Shown: positions 1 through 9,367 of the stretch, one piece after another
How the letters are laid out: the number at the start of each line of letters is the position of its first letter
Position numbering within the stretch: position 1 is the first letter of the stretch
Assembly: GCA_947359465.1 (NCBI GenBank)
Contig: OX375872.1
Location: forward strand, 133,350,011-133,414,010
Origin: Metellina segmentata
Lineage: Eukaryota > Arthropoda > Arachnida > Araneae > Tetragnathidae
DNA length: 64,000 nucleotides
Direction: 5' to 3'
The notes under the pieces: model-generated
Seen by the model: only the letters and a program-made list of their open reading frames with translations
Database searches by the model: none
What the model was told of the DNA's origin: nothing
Program-made: the position numbers and the translations under genes

Positions 1-757
1 ACAATGCAACAAATATTTTTTACTTGCAAGTCTTCGAATTTTTCAGGGTGGTATTTACTCTGAACATGTCTGTTATTTTGTGTTATATGAAGTCATCGAC
101 ATCAAAATAACTTTTTTTACGTTGCACATTAATTTTTTTAATATTTTGTTTTTTAATAGGTATAAAAAGAACTGCAATTTTATTAAATATTTTTCTTATA
201 AACTAGTGCTTTTGTTAGTCCTTGGTCTCAATTAAATAAAATTTATATGCCCCGACTTACGCGATTTTTCGTCGGTCCCACCTATCGCGTAACTTCATGG
301 TGTTAGTGTATTTGTAAACCCAGACTGTTGTATCAAAGGACAAAATAAATTGTCTTACCTATGGATGTCCCAAGGTACAACTGGTTTCCTTTACAAATAA
401 AACAGTCTAGAAAGTAGTATCAGGTTATGTTTACATTGAAATCGTATCATCATTGAGTAGAACAGATTTTTAACTAAATTTATCAAACAATAAAAATATG
501 TTTTATAATCAGGGAAAATACAAGAATCAAAATTGAAAAATACAAAATATTTACTTACTAGAGGACGCATTCCAATTGGCTGTTTAGCAAACACAACAAA
601 CACATGTGGAGTGTCAATCTTTGTGAGAAGGTTCTCTGGTGGCAAATGGTAAACTACAATGTGTCATTTTGCTACTTACTCAAAAGGAGGCAGCAATATA
701 AACTGTTTCAAGGTACAACTGTCCCAAGGTACACCTCCCCTATACTTTCCCTTATAC
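1..757. other. Unassigned sequence with one possible minus-strand exon
   Basis: This AT-rich stretch holds no recognisable gene. On the minus strand a 95-base open segment (653 down to 559) is preceded by AG and followed by GTAAGT, so it could be an internal exon; it would encode a peptide including LPPENLLTKID and FAKQPIGMRPL. I do not recognise the peptide and there is no second exon to support it. The motif GTCCCAAGGTACA recurs near 370 and 721, so part of this may also be a repeat. Confidence 0.2.
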
Positions 758-2340
758 CAGTGTTTCCCAAACTTTTGACATATGTATACTCCTTCTATAA
801 TTTTCGTAACGCTGAGTACCCCTCGTCAAAAAATAAATGTATTTTAATAACAATAAAAACGTTTTTTTTTTCTTTTTTTGTGACATACACAAAATAATAA
901 GAAAAAATAAATAAAATTATTCATATTAAAATATAAATAAAAGTTATATTATAAATAACGTTGATTTGGATCAATGAGAAGGATGAAATTGTTTGTGTTG
1001 AGATAACAGATCGTCTTAATTTGGTTCCATGGTTGTTAATTTTAATCTGAGATGTGGTTCCACGTCCAATAGTACGTTCCTTTTTTTCGACTTAATGTCT
1101 ACAAATGCTGAAAAAGCAACTTCACGTAAATATGAAGTTGGAAAAGGCAAGATGTAATTTAGAACTTCTTCTGTTAAAACCGGATACACAAGTTGTATTT
1201 GTAACCAGAATGATGTTAAAGTACGCTCTTTATATTTATTTTTCAAGAATCCGTCTGAAGCCAATTCCAACAATTGCTTTTCTTCCGCATGCGACAAATC
1301 TTCTAGCATGGATGTTGTGTTAATGTTAAACGGATATCTTGTCCATTCAATATTTTTGGTTAAATCAGGGAAATAGTTTTTCAAGCCCACTTGCAAACTC
1401 TCCAATTGCTGCGTTATGCATTTCAGAGTATCAGCATCAATTTTAGTAGTCGAACGTGTTATAAACTCATGAAGAGAGGGAAACGAGTCTACTTCTCCAT
1501 TACCAACTCTCTTTTGCCATAACTTTAGCTTTGTGATGGCAGCCTTCACTTTATCTTGAACGTGAAACAATGAAACTTCTTTGTCTTGTAACAATAAGTT
1601 GAGGCAATTTAAAACAGAGAATATAACTGCTAAGTATGCTAGTTTACAAAGCCATTTCCAGTCATGTAAACAATTTCTCAACTCAAATCTATCATTAAGA
1701 AAACATTGAAGTTAATGTCTAAGTTTAAACAATCGATTTAGAATTTTTCCTCGAGATAGCCAACGAACATCGGTATGATAAAGAAGCTGGGTATGACTAC
1801 TTCCCATTTCTTCGCATATTTGCGAAAAAAGTCGTGCATTCAATGGACGGTTTTTAATGTAGTTAACAATTTTCACGCTTTCATCCAGAACTTTCTGTAG
1901 ATCAGCGGGCATCTTACTTGTTGCCAAATCCTCTCTGTGTATGCAACAGTGTGTGAATATGACATTTGGTGCAACATTTTGAATTCTTGCAACGAGTCCT
2001 TTATTAATTCCGACCATACTTTTTGCTCCATCTGTGCTTATTCCAACACATCTATTCCAATCAATTTTGTTCTCTTGCATAAATTTTTTCATAACAATAA
2101 ATATATCTTCTCCTGTTGTGTGACCTAATAAAGGCTGGCAAAATAAAAAGTCGTCATGAATTTCTTGATTTTTTTCGTATCTAGCAAACGCTATAAGATT
2201 TGCAAAATTCGCAATATCAGTGGACTCATCGACTTGCAATGCATAATAATGACTCTGAGAAATATCAGATAATCAGTCCACCAAACTCCGGTGCTATGCG
2301 TACCCCCACCAAACTCTTCCCGTACCCCTGGGGGTACGCG
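758..2340 (-). mobile_element. hAT DNA transposon relic, ZBED5/FAM200-like
   Basis: The left end CAGTGTTTCCCAAAC at 758 is a typical hAT terminal repeat. The matching right end is not visible; GTACCCC motifs near 2280-2340 look like degraded subterminal sequence. The element contains a minus-strand transposase relic. No 8-bp target duplication can be found because the right end is lost. Confidence 0.75.
1016..2262 (-). pseudogene. hAT transposase pseudogene, ZBED5/FAM200-like
   Basis: Two open stretches on the minus strand (2262-1712 and 1681-1016) are the middle and C-terminal parts of one transposase. The first contains QVDESTDIANFANL with the first catalytic Asp, then GISTDGAKSMVG with the second, then the HCCIHRED and DVRWLSRGKIL motifs typical of hAT enzymes. 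The second begins near ELRNCLHDWKWLCKLAYL and continues to a stop after LTTMEPN. A frameshift near 1700 separates them. The N-terminal BED zinc finger is absent. It cannot encode an active enzyme. Confidence 0.8.
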
Positions 2341-2682
2341 TATTGTTTTATTGTTTCATGTCTAACTAAAGTTTCCATAAAAATCGAATTTAAATTTAAA
2401 TACCTTTCCATTTCTCAACTTCCAAACGCAAATTAAAATGTTTTATTGAAACTATACCACATAAGTTCATTTTATTAAAATCACAATTTGGAATCAGTTC
2501 AGCCGGCGAAGTACGTATTTTACTAGTATGAATATCAAGTGATCGAGACAGGAGAAGACGGTAGTAGCCACTCGCAGCGTGCTTATCGTTTTAATCGGTG
2601 GATCACTTAATCCGTAGTTTGTGATTACGGTTCTGGGAAAATCCGCCGTTTAACTCTGACCCGCTGATTTACTGAACCTCGT
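2341..2682. other. No feature recognised
   Basis: Low-complexity AT-rich sequence followed by a less AT-rich part from about 2500. I see no open frame, RNA gene or repeat end here apart from the target site of the next SINE. Confidence 0.4.
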
Positions 2683-2697
2683 ACCCGAGACTTGTGG

Positions 2698-2934
2698 TAA
2701 GGTAATTTTAGTTAACGTCGTACTAGAGCAACACAACGGGCTATTGACGACGGTCCGGGTAATGGTAATTGGTAATTGGTAATTTTTAGTTAACGTCGTA
2801 CTAGAGCAACACAACGGGCTATTGACGACGGTCCGGGATCAGTCCCTTAAGGGAAAGATCCGAGGACAACACCTCGTAATTTTGAACCACGGTCAGATGA
2901 CGAAGCAACACCTGAGCTGGCACCCCACTCTCCA
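2698..2934 (-). mobile_element. SINE-A insertion with two tails, 15-bp target duplication
   Basis: The direct repeat ACCCGAGACTTGTGG lies at 2683-2697 and 2935-2949. Between them, on the minus strand, is a 5'-truncated SINE-A body followed by its TTACCA-type tail and then a second, shorter tail segment (2698-2757). Two 3' ends within one pair of target duplications mean either that a dimeric RNA was inserted or that the 3' end was duplicated after insertion. Confidence 0.85.
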
Positions 2935-3095
2935 ACCCGAGACTTGTGGATACGGTCGCAAGGGTGGAGTAACAGGGAAAGAAGTTCGGTAGAAGTTGGA
3001 TTTAAATTTAACAGAAATTATGTGATACCATTAGTGGTCTAGTCGAGTCCTTATTCCAAACTTCACTGGTGTCAGAACGCGGTCCTATTAACAGC

Positions 3096-3375
3096 CGCTT
3101 CTACATAACATGCTTACAAACATCCATGCACCGTCAACATAAGTGTATTTGAGGTCACGAAACATTTAACATGCACCAGCCCCCTTTGAACACGAAGGTC
3201 TTTGGTTAAATTCGAACTTACAACCCTCCGGTTGCTTTTCCAGCCGGGCATCGTCATCTGACCGTGATTCAAAATTACGTGGTGCTGTCCTCGAATCTTT
3301 CGTTTAGAGGAATGATTCCGGACCATCATCAATAGCTGTTGTGTTGCTCTAGTACGACGTTAACTAAAAATTACC
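3096..3375. mobile_element. Mosaic of SINE-B head (minus) and SINE-A 3' part (plus)
   Basis: From 3109 to about 3250 the minus strand reads as a decayed tRNA-like head and start of the body of SINE-B (GGTTAAATTCGAAC corresponds to the B box region). It is followed in the other orientation by the SINE-A body end, with TAGTACGACGTTAAC and a TTACCA tail near 3350-3375. Confidence 0.6.
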
Positions 3376-3521
3376 AAGTATCAATTCAGTCGGGCAAACG
3401 CGGCCCGGTAAAGATCAGGATCCAAACACATCCCGACGCAGTGGTGTTTGAGCAGTTGTGTGCTCAGAGTTGGCAAATTGTTTGGTTGGGTTTTATGGAA
3501 TCGAAGGTCCACGAACGGACA

Positions 3522-3850
3522 GCCGACCAATCGGTCAGGTGGTTAAGATGTTAGCCTTTAGACCTGAAGGTTCCTGGTTCGAATCCGAGTCAGTGCACGG
3601 ATGTTTGTAAGCGTATGGTGTAGAGGCGGCTGGTGCACCTTAAATCTGTCGTTGCCGAAAGTCCTCACGTTAGGTTTGTGTGGAAGTTCGGAGAGTGGGG
3701 TGCCAACTCAGGAGTTGCCTCATCATCCGACCGTGGTTCAAAATTACGTGGTGTTGTCCTCGGATCTTTCCCGAAGGGGATTGATCCCGGACCGTCGTCA
3801 ATAACCCGTTGTGTTGCTCTAATACGACGTTAATTAAAATTACCATTAAC
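3522..3850 (+). mobile_element. SINE-A copy, near full length
   Basis: It begins GCCGACCAATCGG. The A-box region GGTGGTTAAGATG is followed by the B box GGTTCGAATCC near 3575. The usual body follows and it ends in GACGTTAATTAAAATTACC. It is diverged from the youngest copies at several sites. No target duplication was found. Confidence 0.8.
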
Positions 3851-4039
3851 TTTCAATGGGGCTACCACGACCCTATTATCATAGAGATGGGCAGTTATTC
3901 CGTTAGCAGTTTAAGTATAAGTGTTATTACAAAAAACCAGCTGGCAACCGCCATTGAAAATATTAACAGCTTTCCAAGATAGCAGTATGAAATATAAAGT
4001 GAAATTTATTTTAAATTCAGATTAATCCAAATTAAAAAT

Positions 4040-4227
4040 CACGTTGGGTTGGCGTGGAAGTTTGGAGAGTGGGGTGCCAGCTCAGGTGTTGCTTCGTCAT
4101 CTGACTGTGGTTCAAAATTACGAGGTGTTGTCCTCGAATCTTTCCCTTAAGGGACTGATTCCGGACCGTCGTCAATAGCCCGTTGTGTTGCTCTAGTACG
4201 ACGTTAACTAAAATTACCATTACCAAA
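4040..4227 (+). mobile_element. SINE-A, 5'-truncated
   Basis: The copy starts inside the body at CACGTTGGGTTGGCG and runs to the TTACCATTACCA tail. The head with the internal promoter is missing, which is the usual result of incomplete target-primed reverse transcription. Confidence 0.8.
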
Positions 4228-4412
4228 TTTTAAAAAAATATTCAATAAAAAAATTAGGTTACTGACTTTTTTTACGAAATAGTTAATTTAAACAAATGTT
4301 AAAATTAACCATTAATGCTGATTCTTACAATTAATAACAACCTTTAAATTTATTCAAATTTAGCAGCTCAAATGTTTATCCGAGGAAGTAGTGGTTTATT
4401 TCAGTTACTTAA

Positions 4413-4609
4413 CTCTCCTGGTGGTTGTTTCGATGAAGTATCACATCATCAGATCTTGATGAACGAGATATCTCGTTATTATAGAAGAAAACTGACCAGA
4501 TCTTTATACCGCCAGCATACAAAAATCGTCAGTAACGTGATGATGAGGTGTCGCGTCATTAGCAAGATTGATCGAATCTTGATGAACGAGATATCTCGTC
4601 GAAATACGG
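4413..4609. mobile_element. TTAA-flanked MITE (GATATCTC family), copy 1
   Basis: TTAA at 4409-4412 is followed by a terminal sequence related to CCCTCCTGGTGGTTGTTTCG. The element contains two copies of the palindrome GAGATATCTC within GATCTTGATGAACGAGATA and ends near a second TTAA at 4610-4613. TTAA target sites and ends starting CCC suggest piggyBac-type mobilisation. It has no coding capacity. The right end is decayed compared with the copies at 5996 and 40850. Confidence 0.6.
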
Positions 4610-4613
4610 TTAA

Positions 4614-5204
4614 TAGTCTTAAAAACCAACACTTGCAAGGGGTAGCGATGCCTCAGTGGCGATTGCGCTACTGTCTGTTTCGAAAAACCTGCTCAAAGCC
4701 ACACCATGGTGTAATGTAGGACTCTGTGAGTAAAGGAAACGCCACAATAGAAAATTTCACTCCTGATCTTGAATGAAAACGGCAAGTCAAAATAATTAAA
4801 AACTTTTTTTCACCAGTTTATTAATTTTATTTTTGAGCCAACCCGTCTTTCTTTATTCTCGAAGGCGTCATCCATCTTCATCTTTCTACGCGACTTCAGT
4901 ATCTTCAATCTTGATCAACAGCTTGCTGCATGGAACGGCGATTCTCGATCTTCATTTTCAAACCTCCAGCAGACCTTACAGAAGTTCGTATTCAATTGCC
5001 TTCCAAATTGGCCTCCATTCTAACCGGAACTACGCGAAAAATGTGCGTTAATTGAATTACGGTGATGACAGCGGAACCGTTTAGCGTCTGATTGTTTTCC
5101 ACACGTTAAAGAAAGCTGCGGTAAAAAAGAATATGTGCATATGAATCGGCTTGCGCAACTTTCAACGTGCTATTGCTGCTTATTTGAAATAATTATTTGG
5201 GATG
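4614..5204. other. No feature recognised
   Basis: Mixed sequence without a supported gene. Short open frames exist, but none shows a motif, a codon pattern or splice signals that I can defend. Confidence 0.4.
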
Positions 5205-5760
5205 AACTGTCCCTTATAGTGTTGGACCTTTTTCTTTGGGATTGATTCCGAACCATCTTCAATGGCCCGTTATTTTGATTCAGTGCAACTTTAATTAAAA
5301 TAACTGCCTACCTGCCTTTATGGGGTCGTCATCTGACCGTGGCTCAAAATTGTGTGGTGCTGTCCTCTTATCTTTCTTTTCTGGATTGATCCCGAACCAT
5401 CGTCAATAGCCCGTTCTTGTGTGCTTCAGTGCAACGTTAATTAAAATAACTACCTACCGGCTTTTATAGGGTCGTCATCTGACCGTGGCTCAAAATTGTG
5501 TGGTGCTGTCCTCTTATCTTTCTTTTCTGGATTGATCCCGAACCGTCGTCAATAGCCCGTTCTTGTGTGCTTCAGTGCAACGTTAATTAAAATTACTACC
5601 TACCGGCTTTTTGGGTCGTCATCTGACAGTGGCTCAAAATTGCGTGGTGTGCTGTCCTCTTATCTTTCTTTTCTGGATTGATCCCGAACCGTCGTCAATA
5701 GCCCGTTCTTGTGTGCTTCAGTGCAACGTTAATTAAAATTACTACCTACCTACCTTTATA
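5205..5760 (+). repeat. Tandem array of a SINE-B 3' segment, about 140 bp unit
   Basis: Four consecutive copies of a segment of about 140 bases. Each complete unit has GGTCGTCATCTGACCGTGG, TCTGGATTGATCCCGAACC, AATAGCCCGTTCTTG and CAACGTTAATTAAAAT followed by TACCTACC. These are the end of the SINE-B body and its tail. The first copy is the most diverged. No head is present in any unit, so this looks like local tandem amplification of a truncated SINE. Confidence 0.8.
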
Positions 5761-5995
5761 GGAATAACTGGTATCAAGTTTGAGGGCCGGGTAAACCTGT
5801 TCGGGGGGAGGGGTATCTCTTCTTCGGGCCTGATAAAAATATTTGGAATATCGTATCTCGACTGAAGGCCAGGTAAATCTGCTCGTTATCACTGCTATCG
5901 CATTTGGCACCGAGCGATAAAATCCTACCAGAACGCGCTAAAGACGCCACCAATGGAAAGGCTTTGGTTGTGTTCCAACCCTATCACCTAATTGA

Positions 5996-6206
5996 ACCCT
6001 TCTGGCGGTTGTCTCGACTTGGTATCTCGTCGCCATCGAAACTGGCCGGATCTTGACGGACGAGATATCTCGTCATTAAGAAAACTGACCAGATCTTGAT
6101 CTTGTCATCATTGACAAACGGCATCATCTTGATGATAAGATATCTTGTCATTAGCAAAACTGATCATTCCTTGATGGACGGGTTATCTCCGAAAAGACTA
6201 GGAGGG
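5996..6206. mobile_element. TTAA-flanked MITE (GATATCTC family), copy 2
   Basis: It starts at AACCCTTCTGGCGGTTGTCTCG, ends with GGAGGG directly before TTAA at 6207-6210, and carries ACGAGATATCTCGTC palindromes inside. Its left TTAA has decayed to TTGA. It is non-coding and is the first of three copies in the composite array. Confidence 0.65.
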
Positions 6207-6386
6207 TTAACTAATGAACATGTTCAAAATCACAGGATTCAACTGCAGTCTCACGGAATACAGACTATACTCCCCGAATTATCAATTCACCCCTTTCCCC
6301 ACCAATTCAGACCCGTTTGCAAATTCTCCATCTCTCAATTGCATTCACAAGTTGTAGCAAACACAGATCGTCGCTGTCTAGAGTGT

Positions 6387-6937
6387 GTTGTTTCTAATCC
6401 CCGATATGGTCTAGCTATGCTAGACCAAATCCATGAGTCCATAAACCTACAAAAAATCCAAGAAGAGAAAAGGTTTGGAGTAAACCTCGTCCTGGGTAAA
6501 ATCAAGACAGTTTAGAATATGATCAAGCGATGCCTGGACAGTCCTGTACTTGGTGAAGGTCATAAAAATCAACCGTCCGTGTTCATAGGAGAGACCCCTC
6601 AAGTGTCCACTGGCAAAACGTGAAATACATGTTTGCTGCTCTCTATAGCCCTTAAACAAGAGGGCACCACCGGGCATTTTCTGGAGTACAAATTATGTAC
6701 ATGTGAGACATTCCAGAGATTTTTAACATTTTGCTTAAACTCGGAAAACACCTCGCTAAAAGTGACTAGCATGTCTGACTGGAGAGTCTTTGAATAAGCA
6801 GCACCTGCTAGAAAATCCGCAATCTCGTTTGCACCAGTTCTGATATGGAAGGGAATCCATTGGATACACACCTCAGAATTGATCGAAAGCCGAGAAAGCA
6901 AATTCAGTATGGATATGCCAGCTTTGTACCCAACATT
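6387..6937 (-). mobile_element. 5'-truncated LINE (jockey-like), RNase H end, 10-bp target duplication
   Basis: TCTAGAGTGT occurs at 6377-6386 and 6938-6947, and the sequence outside these repeats joins up as in the two sister units of the composite array. The insert is therefore 551 bases long and lies on the minus strand. It encodes the end of a LINE ORF2. No poly(A) tail is seen at its 3' end (the low-coordinate side). Confidence 0.75.
6418..6901 (-). pseudogene. LINE ORF2 C-terminal fragment, RNase H domain
   Basis: The upstream part contains IQWIPFHIRTGANEIADFLA, which matches the WIPxHxGxxGNExAD signature of the RNase H domain in arthropod LINE polymerases. The downstream part, in a second frame (6677-6447), has QTCISRFASGHLRGL, LDHILNCLDFTQDE and FLFLDFL, followed after an in-frame stop by VYGLMDLV. 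These are typical of the C-terminus of such ORF2 proteins. The frameshift and the stop make it non-functional, and the reverse transcriptase part is absent. Confidence 0.75.
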
Positions 6938-7049
6938 TCTAGAGTGTTATTTCGTGAAGCAATTGCGACTTTATTTGGGGATATTTGTAATGAAATTTGT
7001 AATTTTAATTCATCGAGAATTAGTCATTTGTATTAGTGATTGACTTAGG

Positions 7050-7134
7050 AAAACCATTGGTGGTTATCTCGACGGTGGTATCTCACCACTGGCATCTTGA
7101 TGGACATGATATCTCGACAAAAACACTTGGAAGG
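7050..7134. mobile_element. TTAA-flanked MITE, copy 3 (internally deleted)
   Basis: A short version with CCATTGGTGGTTATCTCGAC at the left and CACTTGGAAGG before TTAA (7135-7138) at the right. The central palindrome region is mostly missing. Confidence 0.55.
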
Positions 7135-7422
7135 TTAAGGAATAGACTCGTTCAAAATCATGTGACTCGACTGCCTTCGTGCTGAAGCCGGACAATGCCT
7201 TCCGAATTATCATCAATTCACACCTTTCCCCACCAATTCAGACACGTTTGCAATTTCTCGCAGTCCATCAATTGCATACACAAGTTGTAACAAACACAGA
7301 TCATCGCTGTCTAGAGTGTAATTTCGTGAAGCAATTAGGACTTTATTTGGAGATTTATGTGTTGAATTTTATAGTTGTAGCCCGTCGATAATTAGTCATT
7401 CTAAAAAGTGATTGACGTTTCA

Positions 7423-7600
7423 AAGCGGTCTAGTGGTCAAGGTGTTGGCCTCTGGATCGGAAGGTTCCTGGTTCGAATCCAGGTTCAGGGTATGGATGTA
7501 AATTGTGCTGTCCTTTGTTAGGGGTAATGATGGTCCTCCCACTAGGTGCCCCTTCACAAGTGACCATTACTTCTGGCCTTGTAGTGGCCAAGGAAAAAAG
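7423..7600 (+). mobile_element. SINE-C, tRNA-like head on an unrelated body
   Basis: The head reads TAGTGGTCAAGGTGTTGGCC (A box) and GGTTCCTGGTTCGAATCC (B box), almost identical to the SINE-A head. From about 7500 the body differs completely from SINE-A and SINE-B, with AGGTGCCCCTTCACAAGTG and TGGCCTTGTAGTGGCC. It lies between copies 2 and 3 of the composite array. Confidence 0.65.
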
Positions 7601-7629
7601 TCCAGTGCCCGCCATTGGAAAAAAGTGAT

Positions 7630-7891
7630 AATCATTGGTGGTTGTCTCGATGTGGTATCTCATCACTTGCAAAACTGACCGTATCTTCATAAACGAGATA
7701 TCACGTCATTAGAAAAAAATGACTAGATCTTGATGGACGAGATATCTTGTCATTACAAAAAACTAACCAGATCTTGATCTTGTCCTCTTAAAAATAGGTA
7801 ATATCCTGATGACGAGATTTCTCGCTGGATTCAAAATTGATCAGATATTTCCGGACGAAATATCTCGTCAAAAACACTTGGGGGTGGGGGG
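7630..7891. mobile_element. TTAA-flanked MITE, copy 4
   Basis: It runs from ATCATTGGTGGTTGTCTCGA to AAAACACTTGGGGGTGGGGG, with several GACGAGATATCTNGTC palindromes and the internal TTGATCTTGTC motif. The right end is G-rich and decayed, so TTAA reads TTAT. Confidence 0.6.
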
Positions 7892-8180
7892 TTATAGAAT
7901 TGATTCGTTCAAAGTCACATAACTCGACTGTCTTGGAAGCCAGACTATGTATCTTGAATCAACAGTTCTCGCCTTCCCCCTACAGTATTCAGACTCGTTT
8001 GTCATTTCCTGCACAGTCCATCATTTGCTTACACAAGTTGTAACAAACCACGGATTGTTGCTGTCGAGACGCTTTGTTAGCCCGTGAAGCAATTGTGACT
8101 TTATTTGGGGTTTTCTGCGGTGAAATCGATAATTACAGTCCGTCGAGAATCAGTCATTTCCATTAGTGATTGACGTTTCA

Positions 8181-8932
8181 AAGCGCAAACGCAAAAAGCA
8201 TTTCTCAAATTCGGGGTTTGCAGTCATCGACGATTGGATGAACAATAAGCCACGCTGCATTGTACGTGCAGCGAAAAACTCGGTGATGAGTCTGCAGAGA
8301 ACAAGTCCGAGGCGCCTTGAAAACAAGAACTGCACTTTAATTTCGGAACGAATGGGGTTTCTTTGAAAGGAAACAACGTTTTAATCGACAACGTCTTGAC
8401 ACTCTTCGGGTAATTGTGTTGCTTATTCTGCGCACATCAAACCACTCTTGCTTCTTGCATTATCAACAACACTATCAAGCTCTAAGGTAAGAATAACAGA
8501 GAGTGTTCTGTTGAATAAAATTCAGTTCCCAATATTAAACCGTCTCATATGCTGATTGAAAGTATTTTAACATAGTCACAAAATTGATATTAGATATGTG
8601 TTGGCTTCAAGGGTGGGTACCCAAAAGATCTTTTTCAGCTTTCATCCCATTATTCTAGTCCTCAATCCCTTTTTCATCCCTTCCACGATCTTTTTTACTT
8701 GAAGTTGACTACCTTTTGCTTGGCGCAGCTTGGTCAAATATGGCCCTTTTGCCATAAAACCCCAAAACAAACGAAAGAATTCTAGGAAAGGTTCGATTGG
8801 TCAAGAAAGTCAAAACTGATTAGAAGTCAGGCAGGGAAAACAGCAAGAGGAAGAACCGATATACACGTAAACCCTCAGAGCGTTAAAACCTATTTTTCCT
8901 CAATGTTAATATTAAAAGCTCAATTTATAACT
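8181..8932. other. Mostly unassigned; one SINE-D fragment
   Basis: No gene is supported. Around 8715-8785 the sequence TTGGCGCAGCTTGGTCAAAT with GCCATAAAACCCCAAAAC is the 3' body end of the SINE-D family seen more completely at 59983. The rest shows no recognisable feature. Confidence 0.4.
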
Positions 8933-8944
8933 AGTCTGTACAGG

Positions 8945-8999
8945 TGTAATGGTAATGGTAATGGTAATTTTAGTTAACGTCGTACTAGAGCAACACAAC
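8945..8999 (-). mobile_element. 55-bp SINE-A stub with 12-bp target duplication
   Basis: AGTCTGTACAGG occurs at 8933-8944 and 9000-9011. Between them is only the extreme 3' end of SINE-A on the minus strand (GTTGTGTTGCTCTAGTACGA read in the sense direction) with a TTACCA repeat tail. It marks the SINE 3' end exactly and shows that severe 5' truncation still leaves a clean target duplication. Confidence 0.85.
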
Positions 9000-9367
9000 A
9001 GTCTGTACAGGGGATATTAAATTAAGATGGGTACTCTATGGAACTTCCACTGACAAGTATGGAACAGTTACACAGATTCTAGTCATATAAATGGTTAGGA
9101 TAGGTGTTCCAAATATCGCCCCTGTGCTTAATATCGCCTAATCGTGTTTACAAGCTACAAGGGGTGTTCAAATGAAAAGGTACGAAACGTCGTAACAACG
9201 CAACCGTTAACATATTCGCCTTTGCCGCAATGGGAGAACGTAGCGAGACATCTAGGGATGCGATTGGAATCTCCCGCGTGGATAAAGCGTGAATGCGCGG
9301 GCGCCGCATGCGCAGGAGAGAGCAGTGGCTCTTATAAAGAGCGCCGTCCAGTTAACGCGGCAGTGCG

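Larger units (their letters stand above)
5960..8180 (+). repeat. Three tandem copies of a composite unit
   Basis: Each unit has a TTAA-flanked MITE, then a unique segment that includes CAATTCACNCCTTTCCCCACC, AACACAGATCGTCGCTGTC and GTGAAGCAATTGNGACTTTATTTGG, and ends at TAGTGATTGAC (near 7045, 7415 and 8173). Copy 1 is about 5960-7045, interrupted by a LINE fragment. Copy 2 is about 7046-7415. Copy 3 is about 7605-8180, separated from copy 2 by a SINE-C. The copies are clearly diverged. Confidence 0.65.

Noticed and set aside
559..653. Firm annotation of a host exon on the minus strand
   Set aside because: The splice-like borders are good, but a single 95-base segment without neighbours or a recognised protein is not enough; it is only noted at low confidence.
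1712..2262. Host ZBED5- or FAM200-type gene
   Set aside because: Although related to domesticated hAT genes, it is frameshifted and lies next to a hAT terminal repeat, so it is a transposon relic.
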